A DNA stretch of 64,000 nucleotides from Flavobacterium sp. K5-23 (GTDB taxonomy: Bacteria; Bacteroidota; Bacteroidia; Flavobacteriales; Flavobacteriaceae): the NCBI RefSeq assembly GCF_023278045.1, contig NZ_CP056783.1, positions 2,885,501-2,949,500 on the forward strand, given 5' to 3'. Positions 17,333 to 25,566 of the stretch are shown one piece after another. A model generated the notes under the pieces. That model saw only the letters and a program-made list of their open reading frames with translations. It searched no databases and was not told where the DNA came from. Position 1 is the first letter of the stretch; every line of letters starts with the position of its first letter. Both the position numbers and the translations under genes were made by a program.

Positions 17333-18508
17333 ATGCGTTTCCTATTTCTCTTACTGATATTCATCTTTACTCAAAATGGAATTGCACAAACCAATTTAAA
17401 ATTTGAAGAAAGTGATTACCAATCTGTTCTAAAACAATCGAAAGCAGAACAGAAACCTATTTTCATTATGTTATATGCTAATTGGTGCCCGCATTGTACT
17501 AAAATGAAAAAAGAAGTATTCACAAATCCTTTGGTTATTGACTTACTCAATAAAAACTACATCTGTACTTGGCAAGATGTTGAAAAAAGCGAAGGAATTA
17601 TGTTGAAAAACAAGTTCAACACTAAATCCTTACCTGCCTTTTTATTCTTGGATTCAAACGAAACAGTTTTGTATAGTTTAAAAGGAGAATATAATCTAAC
17701 CAATTTTATTTTGGAAATAAAAAATGCTTTAGATCCTAAGAAAGGATTGCCCTATTTAGAAAAAGAATTTTTATTGGATCCTAGCAATGCCAATAAATGT
17801 TTAGAATTTATGACTACATTGAAAAAAGGAAAAGAAAGGGAGGAATTGTCAAAAACGGCACATCAATATCTGGCTACTCAAACAGAAGATCAATTAATTA
17901 GTGAGATCAATTGGAGAGTTATTTCTAATGGTGTTACGGATATTAAATCAAGAGAATTTCAATTTGTTTTGCAGCATCAAAAAGAATTTGAAGCCATCAC
18001 ATCTCCGATACGTGTCGAACGAAAAATCACCAATATTGTTACTGAATTACTCAAACCATATACTGAAAATCTAGATACAATAAGCTATAATAAACAACGC
18101 CAAATAGCTAAAACGATTCAAATACAAAAAATTGATTCCTTAATTTTTTCTTATGATATGTTGATAGCTGAAAGAACTGAAAATTGGTCTGCTTATAAAA
18201 ATGCGACAATCGAATCAGTTGAAAAGTATATTTGGGATAACCCAACACTTTTAAAGGCAGTAGCACAGAATTATTTGAAACACATTATTGCTCCTAATAG
18301 CTTGAAAGAAGCCGTGAAATGGGCTAAAAGATCATTAGAATTGAAAGATACTTATGACGGAAACATTCTAATTTCTAAACTTTATCTAAAAATCAACGAT
18401 AAAAATTCAGCAATAAAATATGCACGAAAGTCAAAAGACATTTGTGTCAGTATGAATTGGGATTTAAAAGAGATAAATCAATTATTTATTGAACTAGGTA
18501 TAAAATAA
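17333..18508 (+). CDS. periplasmic thioredoxin-fold protein with helical C-terminal domain
   Basis: A 391-residue exported protein. A signal peptide (about 1-19, ending GIAQ) is followed by a thioredoxin-like domain with the redox motif WCPHC (Cys52 and Cys55) and the cis-Pro region KSLPAFLFL near 101. From about residue 140 on it is mostly helical, with TPR-like repeats (for example EAVKWAKRSLELKDTY near 325). CPHC is typical of DsbA-like and 'thioredoxin family' envelope proteins. The probable role is disulfide reduction or sensing in the periplasm; the helical part may bind a partner. No neighbouring gene indicates the substrate. Confidence 0.85.
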   Translation: MRFLFLLLIFIFTQNGIAQTNLKFEESDYQSVLKQSKAEQKPIFIMLYANWCPHCTKMKKEVFTNPLVIDLLNKNYICTWQDVEKSEGIMLKNKFNTKSLPAFLFLDSNETVLYSLKGEYNLTNFILEIKNALDPKKGLPYLEKEFLLDPSNANKCLEFMTTLKKGKEREELSKTAHQYLATQTEDQLISEINWRVISNGVTDIKSREFQFVLQHQKEFEAITSPIRVERKITNIVTELLKPYTENLDTISYNKQRQIAKTIQIQKIDSLIFSYDMLIAERTENWSAYKNATIESVEKYIWDNPTLLKAVAQNYLKHIIAPNSLKEAVKWAKRSLELKDTYDGNILISKLYLKINDKNSAIKYARKSKDICVSMNWDLKEINQLFIELGIK

Positions 18509-18538
18509 AAGCTAATTTTACAAAACAAATTAAATTTT

Positions 18539-19036
18539 ATGGAAACTAAAATAAGACCAGCCGTTTTTTCTGATTTGGATACCATATTAGAAATCACCAA
18601 TCACCAGATTCTTCACAGCACCTCTATCTATGATTATGAACCACGAGATTTTGAAGCTCAAAAATTATGGTTTGCTGATAAACAAAAACTAAACTTACCC
18701 GTAATTGTAGCTGAATATGAAAATGCACCAATTGGTTTTGCCACATTTGGATCATTTCGGCATAAAGAAGCGTATCGCTTTACAGTAGAACATTCAGTAT
18801 ATGTTGCCGAAGAATTTAAAGGTATTGGAGCTGGTAAATTACTATTGACTGAACTTATAAAAATAGCTAAAGAAACTGGCTATCACACTATGATAGGCGT
18901 TATTGATTCAGAAAATGAAGGGAGTATTTCTTTCCACCAAAAACAAGGTTTTGAAGTAGTAGGAACAATAAAAGAATCAGGGTATAAGTTTGATCGTTGG
19001 TTGAATTCTGTATTTGTACAATTGCTTTTAAAATAA
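18539..19036 (+). CDS. GNAT family N-acetyltransferase (phosphinothricin/MddA type)
   Basis: A 165-residue cytosolic GNAT. The N-terminal IRPAVFSDLDTILEITN is typical of the phosphinothricin acetyltransferase-like subgroup. The acetyl-CoA binding motif FKGIGAGKLLLTELI lies around residues 93-107, and SISFHQKQGFEVVGTIKESGYK (in parts, about 127-148) is the conserved C-terminal motif. Such enzymes acetylate free amino groups, often methionine sulfone or sulfoximine analogues; the substrate here is not determinable. It follows the thioredoxin-fold gene by 30 bp and may share its transcript. Confidence 0.88.
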   Translation: METKIRPAVFSDLDTILEITNHQILHSTSIYDYEPRDFEAQKLWFADKQKLNLPVIVAEYENAPIGFATFGSFRHKEAYRFTVEHSVYVAEEFKGIGAGKLLLTELIKIAKETGYHTMIGVIDSENEGSISFHQKQGFEVVGTIKESGYKFDRWLNSVFVQLLLK

Positions 19037-19063
19037 GATTTCTAGCTTATCCATTTATAAATA

Positions 19064-19107
19064 AAAACCCGAATTCTCCTAATTAAAATTAGTGGAATTC
19101 GGGTTTT
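19064..19107. terminator. bidirectional rho-independent terminator
   Basis: The stem AAAACCCGAATTC / GAATTCGGGTTTT has a further CTAATT / AATTAG inner stem. It lies between the convergent GNAT and glutathione-peroxidase genes. Confidence 0.85.
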
Positions 19108-19145
19108 ATAAATTTCATATAAGAAAATAAAAAATTGTAATCAAA

Positions 19146-19733
19146 CTATGCCTTAATCCAGTTTATAACTTCTGGGTCTGTTGGTAAAGTTTTAGGTGCA
19201 ATTACTTTATCTAATTCTCCCTTTTCATTAATAAGGTATTTTTGAAAATTCCATTTTACCTCTGAATCTTCTACCCCATTTTTGCTTTTTTGAGTTAAAA
19301 ACTGATATATCTCACACATATCATCACCTTTCACAGATACTTTATCCATCATAGGAAAGGATACTCCATAATTTTGTTGACAAAAAGTAGCAATTTCTTC
19401 ATTAGTTCCAGGTTCTTGCGATGCAAAATTATTAGCTGGAAAACCAACAATTACAAATCCTTTATCCTTGTATTCTTTATATATTGCTTCTAGGTCTTTG
19501 TATTGTGGAGTTAGTCCGCATTTTGAAGCTGTATTAACAATCATTACTTTTTTACCTTTCAAGGATGCAAAATCAAAAGTATCCCCTGATAAATCTTCTA
19601 CCTTAAACTGGTAGATATTTTGTTTTGCCATAACCATTTCAGTTTTGTTTTTATCTGCTTTTTTGTTTTGAGCTTCATTCTTGCAACTAAAAAGAAATAG
19701 CGCTGCACAAGCTAGAAATAATAGGTTTTTCAT
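19146..19733 (-). CDS. glutathione peroxidase-family lipoprotein
   Basis: A 195-residue thiol peroxidase of the GPx family. I chose the ATG at 19733, which gives a clean lipoprotein signal (MKNLLFLACAALFLFSC, lipobox Cys17), over a TTG nine codons upstream. The catalytic peroxidatic Cys is in NTASKCGLTPQY (about residues 68-79), with the conserved Gln/Trp residues in GFPANNF and VKWNFQKY. Cys rather than selenocysteine is used. Such bacterial enzymes normally depend on thioredoxin. Lipid-anchored location suggests periplasmic peroxide defence at the membrane. Confidence 0.9.
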   Translation of the reverse strand: MKNLLFLACAALFLFSCKNEAQNKKADKNKTEMVMAKQNIYQFKVEDLSGDTFDFASLKGKKVMIVNTASKCGLTPQYKDLEAIYKEYKDKGFVIVGFPANNFASQEPGTNEEIATFCQQNYGVSFPMMDKVSVKGDDMCEIYQFLTQKSKNGVEDSEVKWNFQKYLINEKGELDKVIAPKTLPTDPEVINWIKA

Positions 19734-19817
19734 ATTTAAATTTTTTATAAAATTAAACAAATTGGTATAACAATACTCCGTATTAACTTTTAATTAATAA
19801 TGAACAAGTGTTAAAAA

Positions 19818-19850
19818 ATAACCTAGCGCCAAACAAAAACGCTAGGTTTT
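19818..19850 (-). terminator. rho-independent terminator of the TonB-dependent receptor gene
   Basis: The stem AACCTAGCG / CGCTAGGTT, followed on the - strand by ATTTTTT, lies just downstream of the receptor gene's stop at 19876. Confidence 0.75.
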
Positions 19851-19875
19851 CCAACAAAACAAACAAATTCTATTA

Positions 19876-22089
19876 TTAAAATGAATATGTAATTTTTCCT
19901 TTCATAAAAAAAGGTGTCCCAGGGGTAAAATGAATTTCTTCTACACTATTTGGTTCATTTTGCAATCTTGATTCGGTAGCAAACTGGGTTTCATTCCATT
20001 TAGTGTTCAATATATTTTCCATTGAAATCCCAAAATTGACACTCTTATAAGTGTAATTTATATTGAAATCAGCGATAGCATATCCCTTTGCAACTATGGA
20101 ATTATCTTCGTTAGCTGGACGATTTTTTAAATATCGGTAACGTAACCCTCCTGATATTCCTTTCCAATTTTGAAAACTCAATCCTCCAGTAGACGTAAAA
20201 TCAGGAGCAAGTGGAATATAATTTTGACCATTGGGCTCGTCTATGCTTCTTGCATAAGTATAATTAGCATCCGCATCAAAATACAAATAATCATTTAACT
20301 GATAGCGCAATCCAAAATCGATTCCCATACGTTTTGATTTGCCGCTGGGCTCTATAATTCCAGCATCTCCCACGTAAACAAATTCTTGCTCTAAATACAA
20401 ATACCATAAAGCGGAATTCACAATTAATTTTGGAAATGGTTTCCAAATCGTACCAATATCAGTACCAATTGCAGTAGGTAGAATTTGTTTTCCATTATTT
20501 TGAACCACAACTCTAGTGTCATTAGAATGAAAACCCATCCCTGATTTTATAAAAAATTGTAAATCATTATTTTGGGCGTAGATAAAATTCAACTTTGGTG
20601 AAACTTTCACTTCCATTTCTGATTGTGTTTTATAACTTAAAGCCAATTTATCTTGGTAATTGAATTTAAAATAATCGAAACGAACAGCAGGATTAATCAA
20701 TAATTTACCCCATTTTATTTCAGAATTTAAATATGTAAAACCATTGAACTCATCAATATCGCCCAATTTAATTCTCTCCAGTGTAGTATTTCTGTTTAAA
20801 GTATGGGAAAGCTCTGTATCCTTAGTTGCATCAGCACGAAAACCACTTCCTAATTGAAACAATACATCCCAATCACTATTTTTTATTTTCTTGTTTAACT
20901 CTACGTTCATTCCATAAATAGTTCTATTCTCTTTTTGTCTAATTTGGTCTCCATTAATAGGATCTTCTAAGAAAAAAGTAAAAATAGAATACAATTCAAA
21001 TTCATACTTAGAGTAAAAAATATTCGTTTTCAAAAAAGTATTCTCGTCTATAGGTTTACTTAAAGTAGCATTTAAATTCGTTCTCGAAGTATTTCCACCT
21101 TCCGTATCATCAACGGAGCCAAATCTAGAAATAGTTCCATTATCCACCAATCGTTGTGGTATTTGACCAGAAGCATCCCACTTACTGGAAAAACGAGAGA
21201 CAGAAATAGAAAATTTACTATTATCGTCTAATATTGCTGAATATTTACCTAAAAGATTAACCCTGTTAAAATTTTGAGGAGAATCAAATGGACCGTTAGT
21301 TAGAATATATTCTGTAGCTATATAAGCACTTTGTTTTTTTTGTTTACCCAATAAGTCAAATAAACCTACCGTTCTTACCGTATTGAATTGTCCAGCTTCA
21401 ACACTGATACTACTCTTATTTAATTTTTCTTTAGTTTGGAAGGCTACGTATCCTGCTGTCGCAAAATCCCCTTTGTCAGCATAATACGTGCCTTTTCCAA
21501 AATCTATTTTTTCTACTGTTTCGGGAATTACAAAATGTAAATCGGCATAACCTTGACCATGAGCGTGAGAAACCATATTCACTGGCATTCCATCTACTGA
21601 AATGGCAATATCAGTACCGTGATCTATATCAAAACCTCTCAAAAATATTTGTTCCGCTTTACCTCCACCAGCATGTTGCCCTATGAATAATCCTGGCACT
21701 TTTCTAAGAATTTCTTGGGAAGAATTCACTGGAGTAGTTTGCAAATCAATTTTTGAAATGACATTCATCGCTGAAAGTTTTTGCTGAATTACAATTTCAT
21801 TCAATCTAAAAATATCATCTTCCAATACGATTCTAATTTCAGACATAGCAATAGTATAATTTATTTTTTTATACCCTAGAGCATTTGTTTTTATAACATC
21901 TCCTAAAATCGTTTTATCAATGCTAAACATCCCTAATTCATTAGTATGAGAATGACTATCCGATTTTGTATTTACCAAATAAGCGTTCTCAATAGCGTTC
22001 CCAAATTCATCTACAACCATACCTTTTTGGACTTGACTGTACGATACTAATCCAATAATGGACAGTAGAATTGTTAAAAAATATCTCAT
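19876..22089 (-). CDS. TonB-dependent outer-membrane receptor
   Basis: A 737-residue protein with a signal peptide (about 1-18), a carboxypeptidase-like regulatory domain (about 20-95), a plug (about 105-220) and a beta-barrel ending in the aromatic residue GKITYSF. The plug has the TonB-receptor motif RKVPGLFIG and the typical FLRGFDIDHGTDIAISVDG. Next to it is a His-containing loop, VSHAHGQGYADLHF (about 173-186), which might coordinate metal or a ligand; that is only a suggestion. It is 8 bp from the TPR lipoprotein gene upstream and is the last gene of a cluster with two DUF4331 genes. No SusD partner is present, so it is not a classical polysaccharide locus. Confidence 0.93.
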   Translation of the reverse strand: MRYFLTILLSIIGLVSYSQVQKGMVVDEFGNAIENAYLVNTKSDSHSHTNELGMFSIDKTILGDVIKTNALGYKKINYTIAMSEIRIVLEDDIFRLNEIVIQQKLSAMNVISKIDLQTTPVNSSQEILRKVPGLFIGQHAGGGKAEQIFLRGFDIDHGTDIAISVDGMPVNMVSHAHGQGYADLHFVIPETVEKIDFGKGTYYADKGDFATAGYVAFQTKEKLNKSSISVEAGQFNTVRTVGLFDLLGKQKKQSAYIATEYILTNGPFDSPQNFNRVNLLGKYSAILDDNSKFSISVSRFSSKWDASGQIPQRLVDNGTISRFGSVDDTEGGNTSRTNLNATLSKPIDENTFLKTNIFYSKYEFELYSIFTFFLEDPINGDQIRQKENRTIYGMNVELNKKIKNSDWDVLFQLGSGFRADATKDTELSHTLNRNTTLERIKLGDIDEFNGFTYLNSEIKWGKLLINPAVRFDYFKFNYQDKLALSYKTQSEMEVKVSPKLNFIYAQNNDLQFFIKSGMGFHSNDTRVVVQNNGKQILPTAIGTDIGTIWKPFPKLIVNSALWYLYLEQEFVYVGDAGIIEPSGKSKRMGIDFGLRYQLNDYLYFDADANYTYARSIDEPNGQNYIPLAPDFTSTGGLSFQNWKGISGGLRYRYLKNRPANEDNSIVAKGYAIADFNINYTYKSVNFGISMENILNTKWNETQFATESRLQNEPNSVEEIHFTPGTPFFMKGKITYSF

Positions 22090-22096
22090 GTGAATT

Positions 22097-23392
22097 TTAT
22101 AATTGATTTACCTTTTTCTCGAAATTTGGTCCCAATTCATAGATACTGGAAAGTAATTCTTTCTTTATAGGTTCTACTTTTTCCATCTCGTTATTCGCTT
22201 TATAAATCATAGCCAAATGATATTGTACTTTTGGTTCGAAAGATTTTCCTATCACATGCGCTTTGGCAATTTCTAACGCTTTTTTATGCTGTCCAACATT
22301 TAAATAAGACCAAGCCAATAAATCATATGAATCTGGAGTAGGCCTATGATCCACTTCAATTTTAGCAATTTCAAGGGCTTTTGCAGCATTTTCTTTTTCA
22401 TCTGCATAAATCAATGTGTTGTATTTATTATACATCGCACCATAATTATTTTCTTTTAGCATCAAGAAATAAGCCTTTTCATTTTTGGCAGCCTCTTTAT
22501 CATTACCTTCAAATTGTGCGATTTGAGATTTCAATAAAAAGAAATCTGGGGTATTATGTGTAACTTCAATAGCTTCGACAATTCTCTTTGCTTCTTTCGT
22601 ATTTCTTTCATAAGAAAATACTATCCAAGCAATTCCTTTTAATGCATAGGAATAATTGGGATCTAATTTTAATGTTTTTAAGTAATTGTCATAAGAATCT
22701 TGTACTCTTCCTGCATGACCATAGAAATCTCCAAGATTAGAGTACGACCATATTTTCAATACTTTATTATCTTCTTTTTCAGCAATGTCTCTTGCTTTTT
22801 CCATAAAACCTATGGCTGTTTCTAAATCCCCTATATGATCATTCCATTTAGCTAATCGAATTAGATAATCATAATCTTTCATATCTTTTAATGCCTTTAA
22901 GTTCTTTTCTGCTGCCGAAAAATCTCCTAATTCCATTTCAACGTCAAATAATAATTTTTGAGTTTCATTTTTCCCCTCACCTATCACAAGTGCTTTATTA
23001 GCCAAAATAAGTGCTTCTTTAAAACGGTGTTGCGCTATGAAGTTCCTTCCTAATGAACAAAGCGTAGCAACTTTTGAATAATTGTTTTCTTCATTAGACT
23101 GTGTTAACAATTCTTCTGTTTTATATAAATAATCAATATTTCCAGTATATTCAAAAAGTGTTGCATATTTAGAAGCAATAATCCCTAAATAACTTGATTG
23201 ATTAGGAGCCATATCATATTTTGTTTGCCAAAAAATAATCTCTTCATTGGCAAAATCCAACGATTTATTCCCTTTAACATTTATATATTGATCGTAATCT
23301 GATGCGTTTGTTATCTGTTTTGTTTTCGTTTCGCAACCGAAAATAAATACAATAGTAAAAACCAGTAACGGAATTATTTTATACTGTTTCAT
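22097..23392 (-). CDS. TPR-repeat lipoprotein
   Basis: A 431-residue lipoprotein: signal MKQYKIIPLLVFTIVFIFGC with the lipid-modified Cys at 20. The remainder is almost entirely helical with TPR-type repeats (for example DLETAIGFMEKARDIAEKE, RVQDSYDNYLKTLKLDPNYS and GQHKKALEIAKAH). It is probably anchored in the periplasm or on the surface, assisting the TonB-dependent receptor encoded 8 bp downstream. A tract of 17 CAAA units starts ten bases upstream of its ATG, leaving almost no other DNA between it and the terminator of the DUF4331 gene. Its expression could therefore depend on repeat length. Confidence 0.85.
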   Translation of the reverse strand: MKQYKIIPLLVFTIVFIFGCETKTKQITNASDYDQYINVKGNKSLDFANEEIIFWQTKYDMAPNQSSYLGIIASKYATLFEYTGNIDYLYKTEELLTQSNEENNYSKVATLCSLGRNFIAQHRFKEALILANKALVIGEGKNETQKLLFDVEMELGDFSAAEKNLKALKDMKDYDYLIRLAKWNDHIGDLETAIGFMEKARDIAEKEDNKVLKIWSYSNLGDFYGHAGRVQDSYDNYLKTLKLDPNYSYALKGIAWIVFSYERNTKEAKRIVEAIEVTHNTPDFFLLKSQIAQFEGNDKEAAKNEKAYFLMLKENNYGAMYNKYNTLIYADEKENAAKALEIAKIEVDHRPTPDSYDLLAWSYLNVGQHKKALEIAKAHVIGKSFEPKVQYHLAMIYKANNEMEKVEPIKKELLSSIYELGPNFEKKVNQL

Positions 23393-23402
23393 AATCTAGT
23401 TT

Positions 23403-23470
23403 TTTGTTTGTTTGTTTGTTTGTTTGTTTGTTTGTTTGTTTGTTTGTTTGTTTGTTTGTTTGTTTGTTTG
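23403..23470. repeat. (TTTG)17 / (CAAA)17 tetranucleotide microsatellite
   Basis: Seventeen uninterrupted TTTG units on the + strand (68 bp), so CAAA on the coding strand of the downstream lipoprotein gene. It lies between the terminator at 23474-23516 and the lipoprotein ATG at 23392. Perfect tetranucleotide tracts of this length are prone to slipped-strand mispairing; in other bacteria such tracts in promoters or leaders cause phase variation. Here it is outside the coding frame, so changes would affect transcription or leader spacing, not the reading frame. Confidence 0.95.
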
Positions 23471-23473
23471 TTA

Positions 23474-23516
23474 AAAAAAACAGAGTGCTTTTAAAATAGG
23501 CACCCTGTTTTTTTTA
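23474..23516 (-). terminator. rho-independent terminator of the downstream DUF4331 gene
   Basis: The stem CAG-a-GTGC / GCAC-c-CTG with one internal mismatch is flanked by long A- and T-runs. On the - strand it directly follows the gene ending at 23525 and precedes the CAAA tract. It is probably partly bidirectional because both flanks are homopolymeric. Confidence 0.75.
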
Positions 23517-23524
23517 ATTATTTA

Positions 23525-24076
23525 TTACCAAGCTGCTGCTAAGTATGGGAAACCAGTTGTGAATGCTTTGTCATTTGCGTTTACATTATCAGAAGTAAGC
23601 CCTGGATTTGAACCTCCAGTGGGTCCCCCAAAGATTAATAGCAATTCTACATCAATAACATCATCAGCCAAAGCTCTTCCGGTAAGCACGTTTGCTCCGT
23701 CAAAAAATGTTGTCTTCCCTGAAGTTTTTACATTCAAAACATCTGTTGCTAACAATCCAGTGAATTGTAAAGCTGTTTGTCCTAATGCATTTGTAGTAAA
23801 GCCAGAATTTAAAGCTAATAATCTAGATTGAAAAACACCTTGGTATTTAGCTCCCATTGCTGATGGAATAGTAGCATTAAAATCGTCCTTAGGTTGTCCT
23901 GAAGCAATAAAAACAGTATTAATTGCTGGTCTGGCCATTTGATCTTGTTGTACGTAAGTTCCTGAAAAATCAGCACTTGCCATTGGATTATTGTCGTCGT
24001 CGTTATTACAACTTACTGAAGCTACTGCACAAACTAGTGACACAGCTATAATTTTAAATTTGTTTGATTTACTCAT
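23525..24076 (-). CDS. DUF4331 family lipoprotein (C-terminal-half-like)
   Basis: A 183-residue lipoprotein. The ATG at 24076 gives a proper lipoprotein signal (MSKSNKFKIIAVSLV..., lipobox ASVSC near residue 23); an ATG 16 codons upstream would place a charged extension before it. After an NDDDN linker the sequence NTVFIASGQPKDDFN and the closing TTGFPYLAAAW resemble the C-terminal half of DUF4331 proteins. Its neighbour resembles the N-terminal half, so the family's long form appears to be split into two exported proteins here. The function of DUF4331 is unknown. Confidence 0.75.
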   Translation of the reverse strand: MSKSNKFKIIAVSLVCAVASVSCNNDDDNNPMASADFSGTYVQQDQMARPAINTVFIASGQPKDDFNATIPSAMGAKYQGVFQSRLLALNSGFTTNALGQTALQFTGLLATDVLNVKTSGKTTFFDGANVLTGRALADDVIDVELLLIFGGPTGGSNPGLTSDNVNANDKAFTTGFPYLAAAW

Positions 24077-24153
24077 TGTGTTTTTATTTATTTTTTTTCG
24101 GAATTCGTGAATTTGTCGTTTCATAATATCTGTTTTTTAATACTAAATAATAA

Positions 24154-24804
24154 TTATTGTTTTTTCTTTGTTTCAGACCATACATTTAAAGTAGATGCTG
24201 TACCTAATTTAGCTTTAGGAACTTCAACCACCACAGCAAGAACATTTGTTCCAGCAAAAGTATCTGTCCCTGGATTATTAAATCCTGCAGCTGTGCCGCC
24301 TAATATTTTTTGGAATTGTCCTAAGTCAAAGAAAAATGGATCGTCTCTTGGACCTGCGAAAAACTTCATTCCGTTTTCTGTAGCAATTGTTGGTGCTACT
24401 CCGTATTTAGAAATTGCTACACTTCCAGAAGCTTCACTAATCTTAATAGTACTTGAAGTTCCTTTTGATGCTGGAGCATAAGGTCCAAAGAAATACATCT
24501 TATCTCCTTTTCTTATTGCTTGGATAACTAAGTCTTCAACATTATCCCCAGTATTATCAATGTTAATTTCAATCATTACATTTTCATTAAAGGAAGCCGC
24601 TCCTGTTGCACCAGGACTTAATAAGCCTTGAGTGTTTACCGCAAACACTAAATTATTAGTGTCTTGTCCTTGAAAAGCATACATATCAGTAATGTCTGCT
24701 GCATTACCAGTTACCGATGGAGCATCTACGTGATCCGCTGCTACTAAAATCAAACCCGAAACCGCCACTAGCGATAGGCCTAAAATCATTTTTGTTTTTT
24801 TCAT
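24154..24804 (-). CDS. DUF4331 family exported protein (N-terminal-half-like)
   Basis: A 216-residue exported protein. I chose the ATG at 24804, which gives a signal peptide (MKKTKMILGLSLVAVSGLILVA), instead of the longer open frame starting at 24915. The mature N-terminus ADHVDAPSVTGNAADITDMYAF matches the start of DUF4331 proteins, whose hallmark is DH.DAP....A.DI.D.Y.F. It contains an acidic segment (INIDNTGDNVEDLVI). It is the first gene of the - strand cluster and is divergent from the ECF sigma gene. The DxD-like acidic motifs suggest ion binding, but this is unproven. Confidence 0.82.
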   Translation of the reverse strand: MKKTKMILGLSLVAVSGLILVAADHVDAPSVTGNAADITDMYAFQGQDTNNLVFAVNTQGLLSPGATGAASFNENVMIEINIDNTGDNVEDLVIQAIRKGDKMYFFGPYAPASKGTSSTIKISEASGSVAISKYGVAPTIATENGMKFFAGPRDDPFFFDLGQFQKILGGTAAGFNNPGTDTFAGTNVLAVVVEVPKAKLGTASTLNVWSETKKKQ

Positions 24805-24996
24805 TTTGTTATAATTTAAAAGGTTATAAAAGCATTTACGGGAATGTTTACGATTTGGTTTTAAAAAATTGCTGAAAAAATAAAAATAATTTTCAAACAC
24901 TTGTTTTTCAAGCACTTAACACGTAATAAAAAACAGTTTTATTTTTAATTTTTATTTATATAACTGGGATATTCAATAAATAAATTTAAATATGAA

Positions 24997-25014
24997 TAAG
25001 TTTGTATAAGTTTG
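24997..25014 (+). promoter_or_regulatory. tandem -7 boxes upstream of the ECF sigma gene
   Basis: Two copies of TAAGTTTG (24997-25004 and 25007-25014) lie exactly 10 bp apart within a direct repeat, about 21 bp before the ATG at 25036. Each matches TAnnTTTG. They may give two start sites one helical turn apart. Confidence 0.5.
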
Positions 25015-25035
25015 TAATTGCAAAAAATACACATT

Positions 25036-25566
25036 ATGACTCAAGAAGAACTATTAGTGTTGATATACAAAAAAGACGAAAGAGCCTTTACACATCTCTA
25101 TGATATGTATTCCAAAAGTTTGTTTTCTGTTATTAATGTTCTGGTAAGAAATAGAGAAGAAGCTGAAGATGTACTTCAAGACGTTTTTGTGAAAATCTGG
25201 AAAAACATTGATTCTTATAACGAAAGCAAAGGCAGGTTTTATACTTGGATTCTAAATATTGCCAGAAATACTTCAATAGATAAATTAAGATCCAAAAATT
25301 TTAATAATAGCCAAAAAAACCTTTCTTCGGATAATTTCGTAAATCTATTAGAAGACAGTAACAAACTAGTAAATAAAATGGATACCATTGGTATTCAGGA
25401 ATTTGTAAAAAGATTGAAACCAAAATGTATTCAGATAATAGATCTATTGTTTTTTAAAGGGTATACCCAACAAGAAGCTTCGGAAGAGTTGGATATTCCT
25501 TTGGGAACTGTTAAAACTCACAATAGAAATTGTATTAATGATTTAAGAACTTATTTGAAAGTATAA
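25036..25566 (+). CDS. RNA polymerase sigma factor, ECF / sigma-70 family
   Basis: A 176-residue sigma factor. The ATG at 25036 is preferred over a TTG six codons earlier. Region 2 is visible at about 18-60 (YDMYSKSLFSVINVLV followed by EEAEDVLQDVFVKIWK), and region 4 with its helix-turn-helix at about 125-172 (TQQEASEELDIPLGTVKTH). There is no region 1 or 3, as in ECF sigmas. Its stop overlaps the start of the anti-sigma gene (TAATG), so the pair is translationally coupled. It probably directs the divergent DUF4331/TonB receptor cluster and possibly itself, but no promoter consensus for it can be proven here. Confidence 0.92.
   Translation: MTQEELLVLIYKKDERAFTHLYDMYSKSLFSVINVLVRNREEAEDVLQDVFVKIWKNIDSYNESKGRFYTWILNIARNTSIDKLRSKNFNNSQKNLSSDNFVNLLEDSNKLVNKMDTIGIQEFVKRLKPKCIQIIDLLFFKGYTQQEASEELDIPLGTVKTHNRNCINDLRTYLKV

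Noticed and set aside
23403..23470. The tetranucleotide repeat and the 279-bp repeats as a CRISPR array
   Set aside because: Both are direct tandem repeats without unique spacers, and no cas gene is seen.
24804..24915. Longer N-terminus for the first DUF4331 gene
   Set aside because: The extension is AT-rich, not signal-peptide-like, and the ATG at 24804 gives a clear signal peptide.
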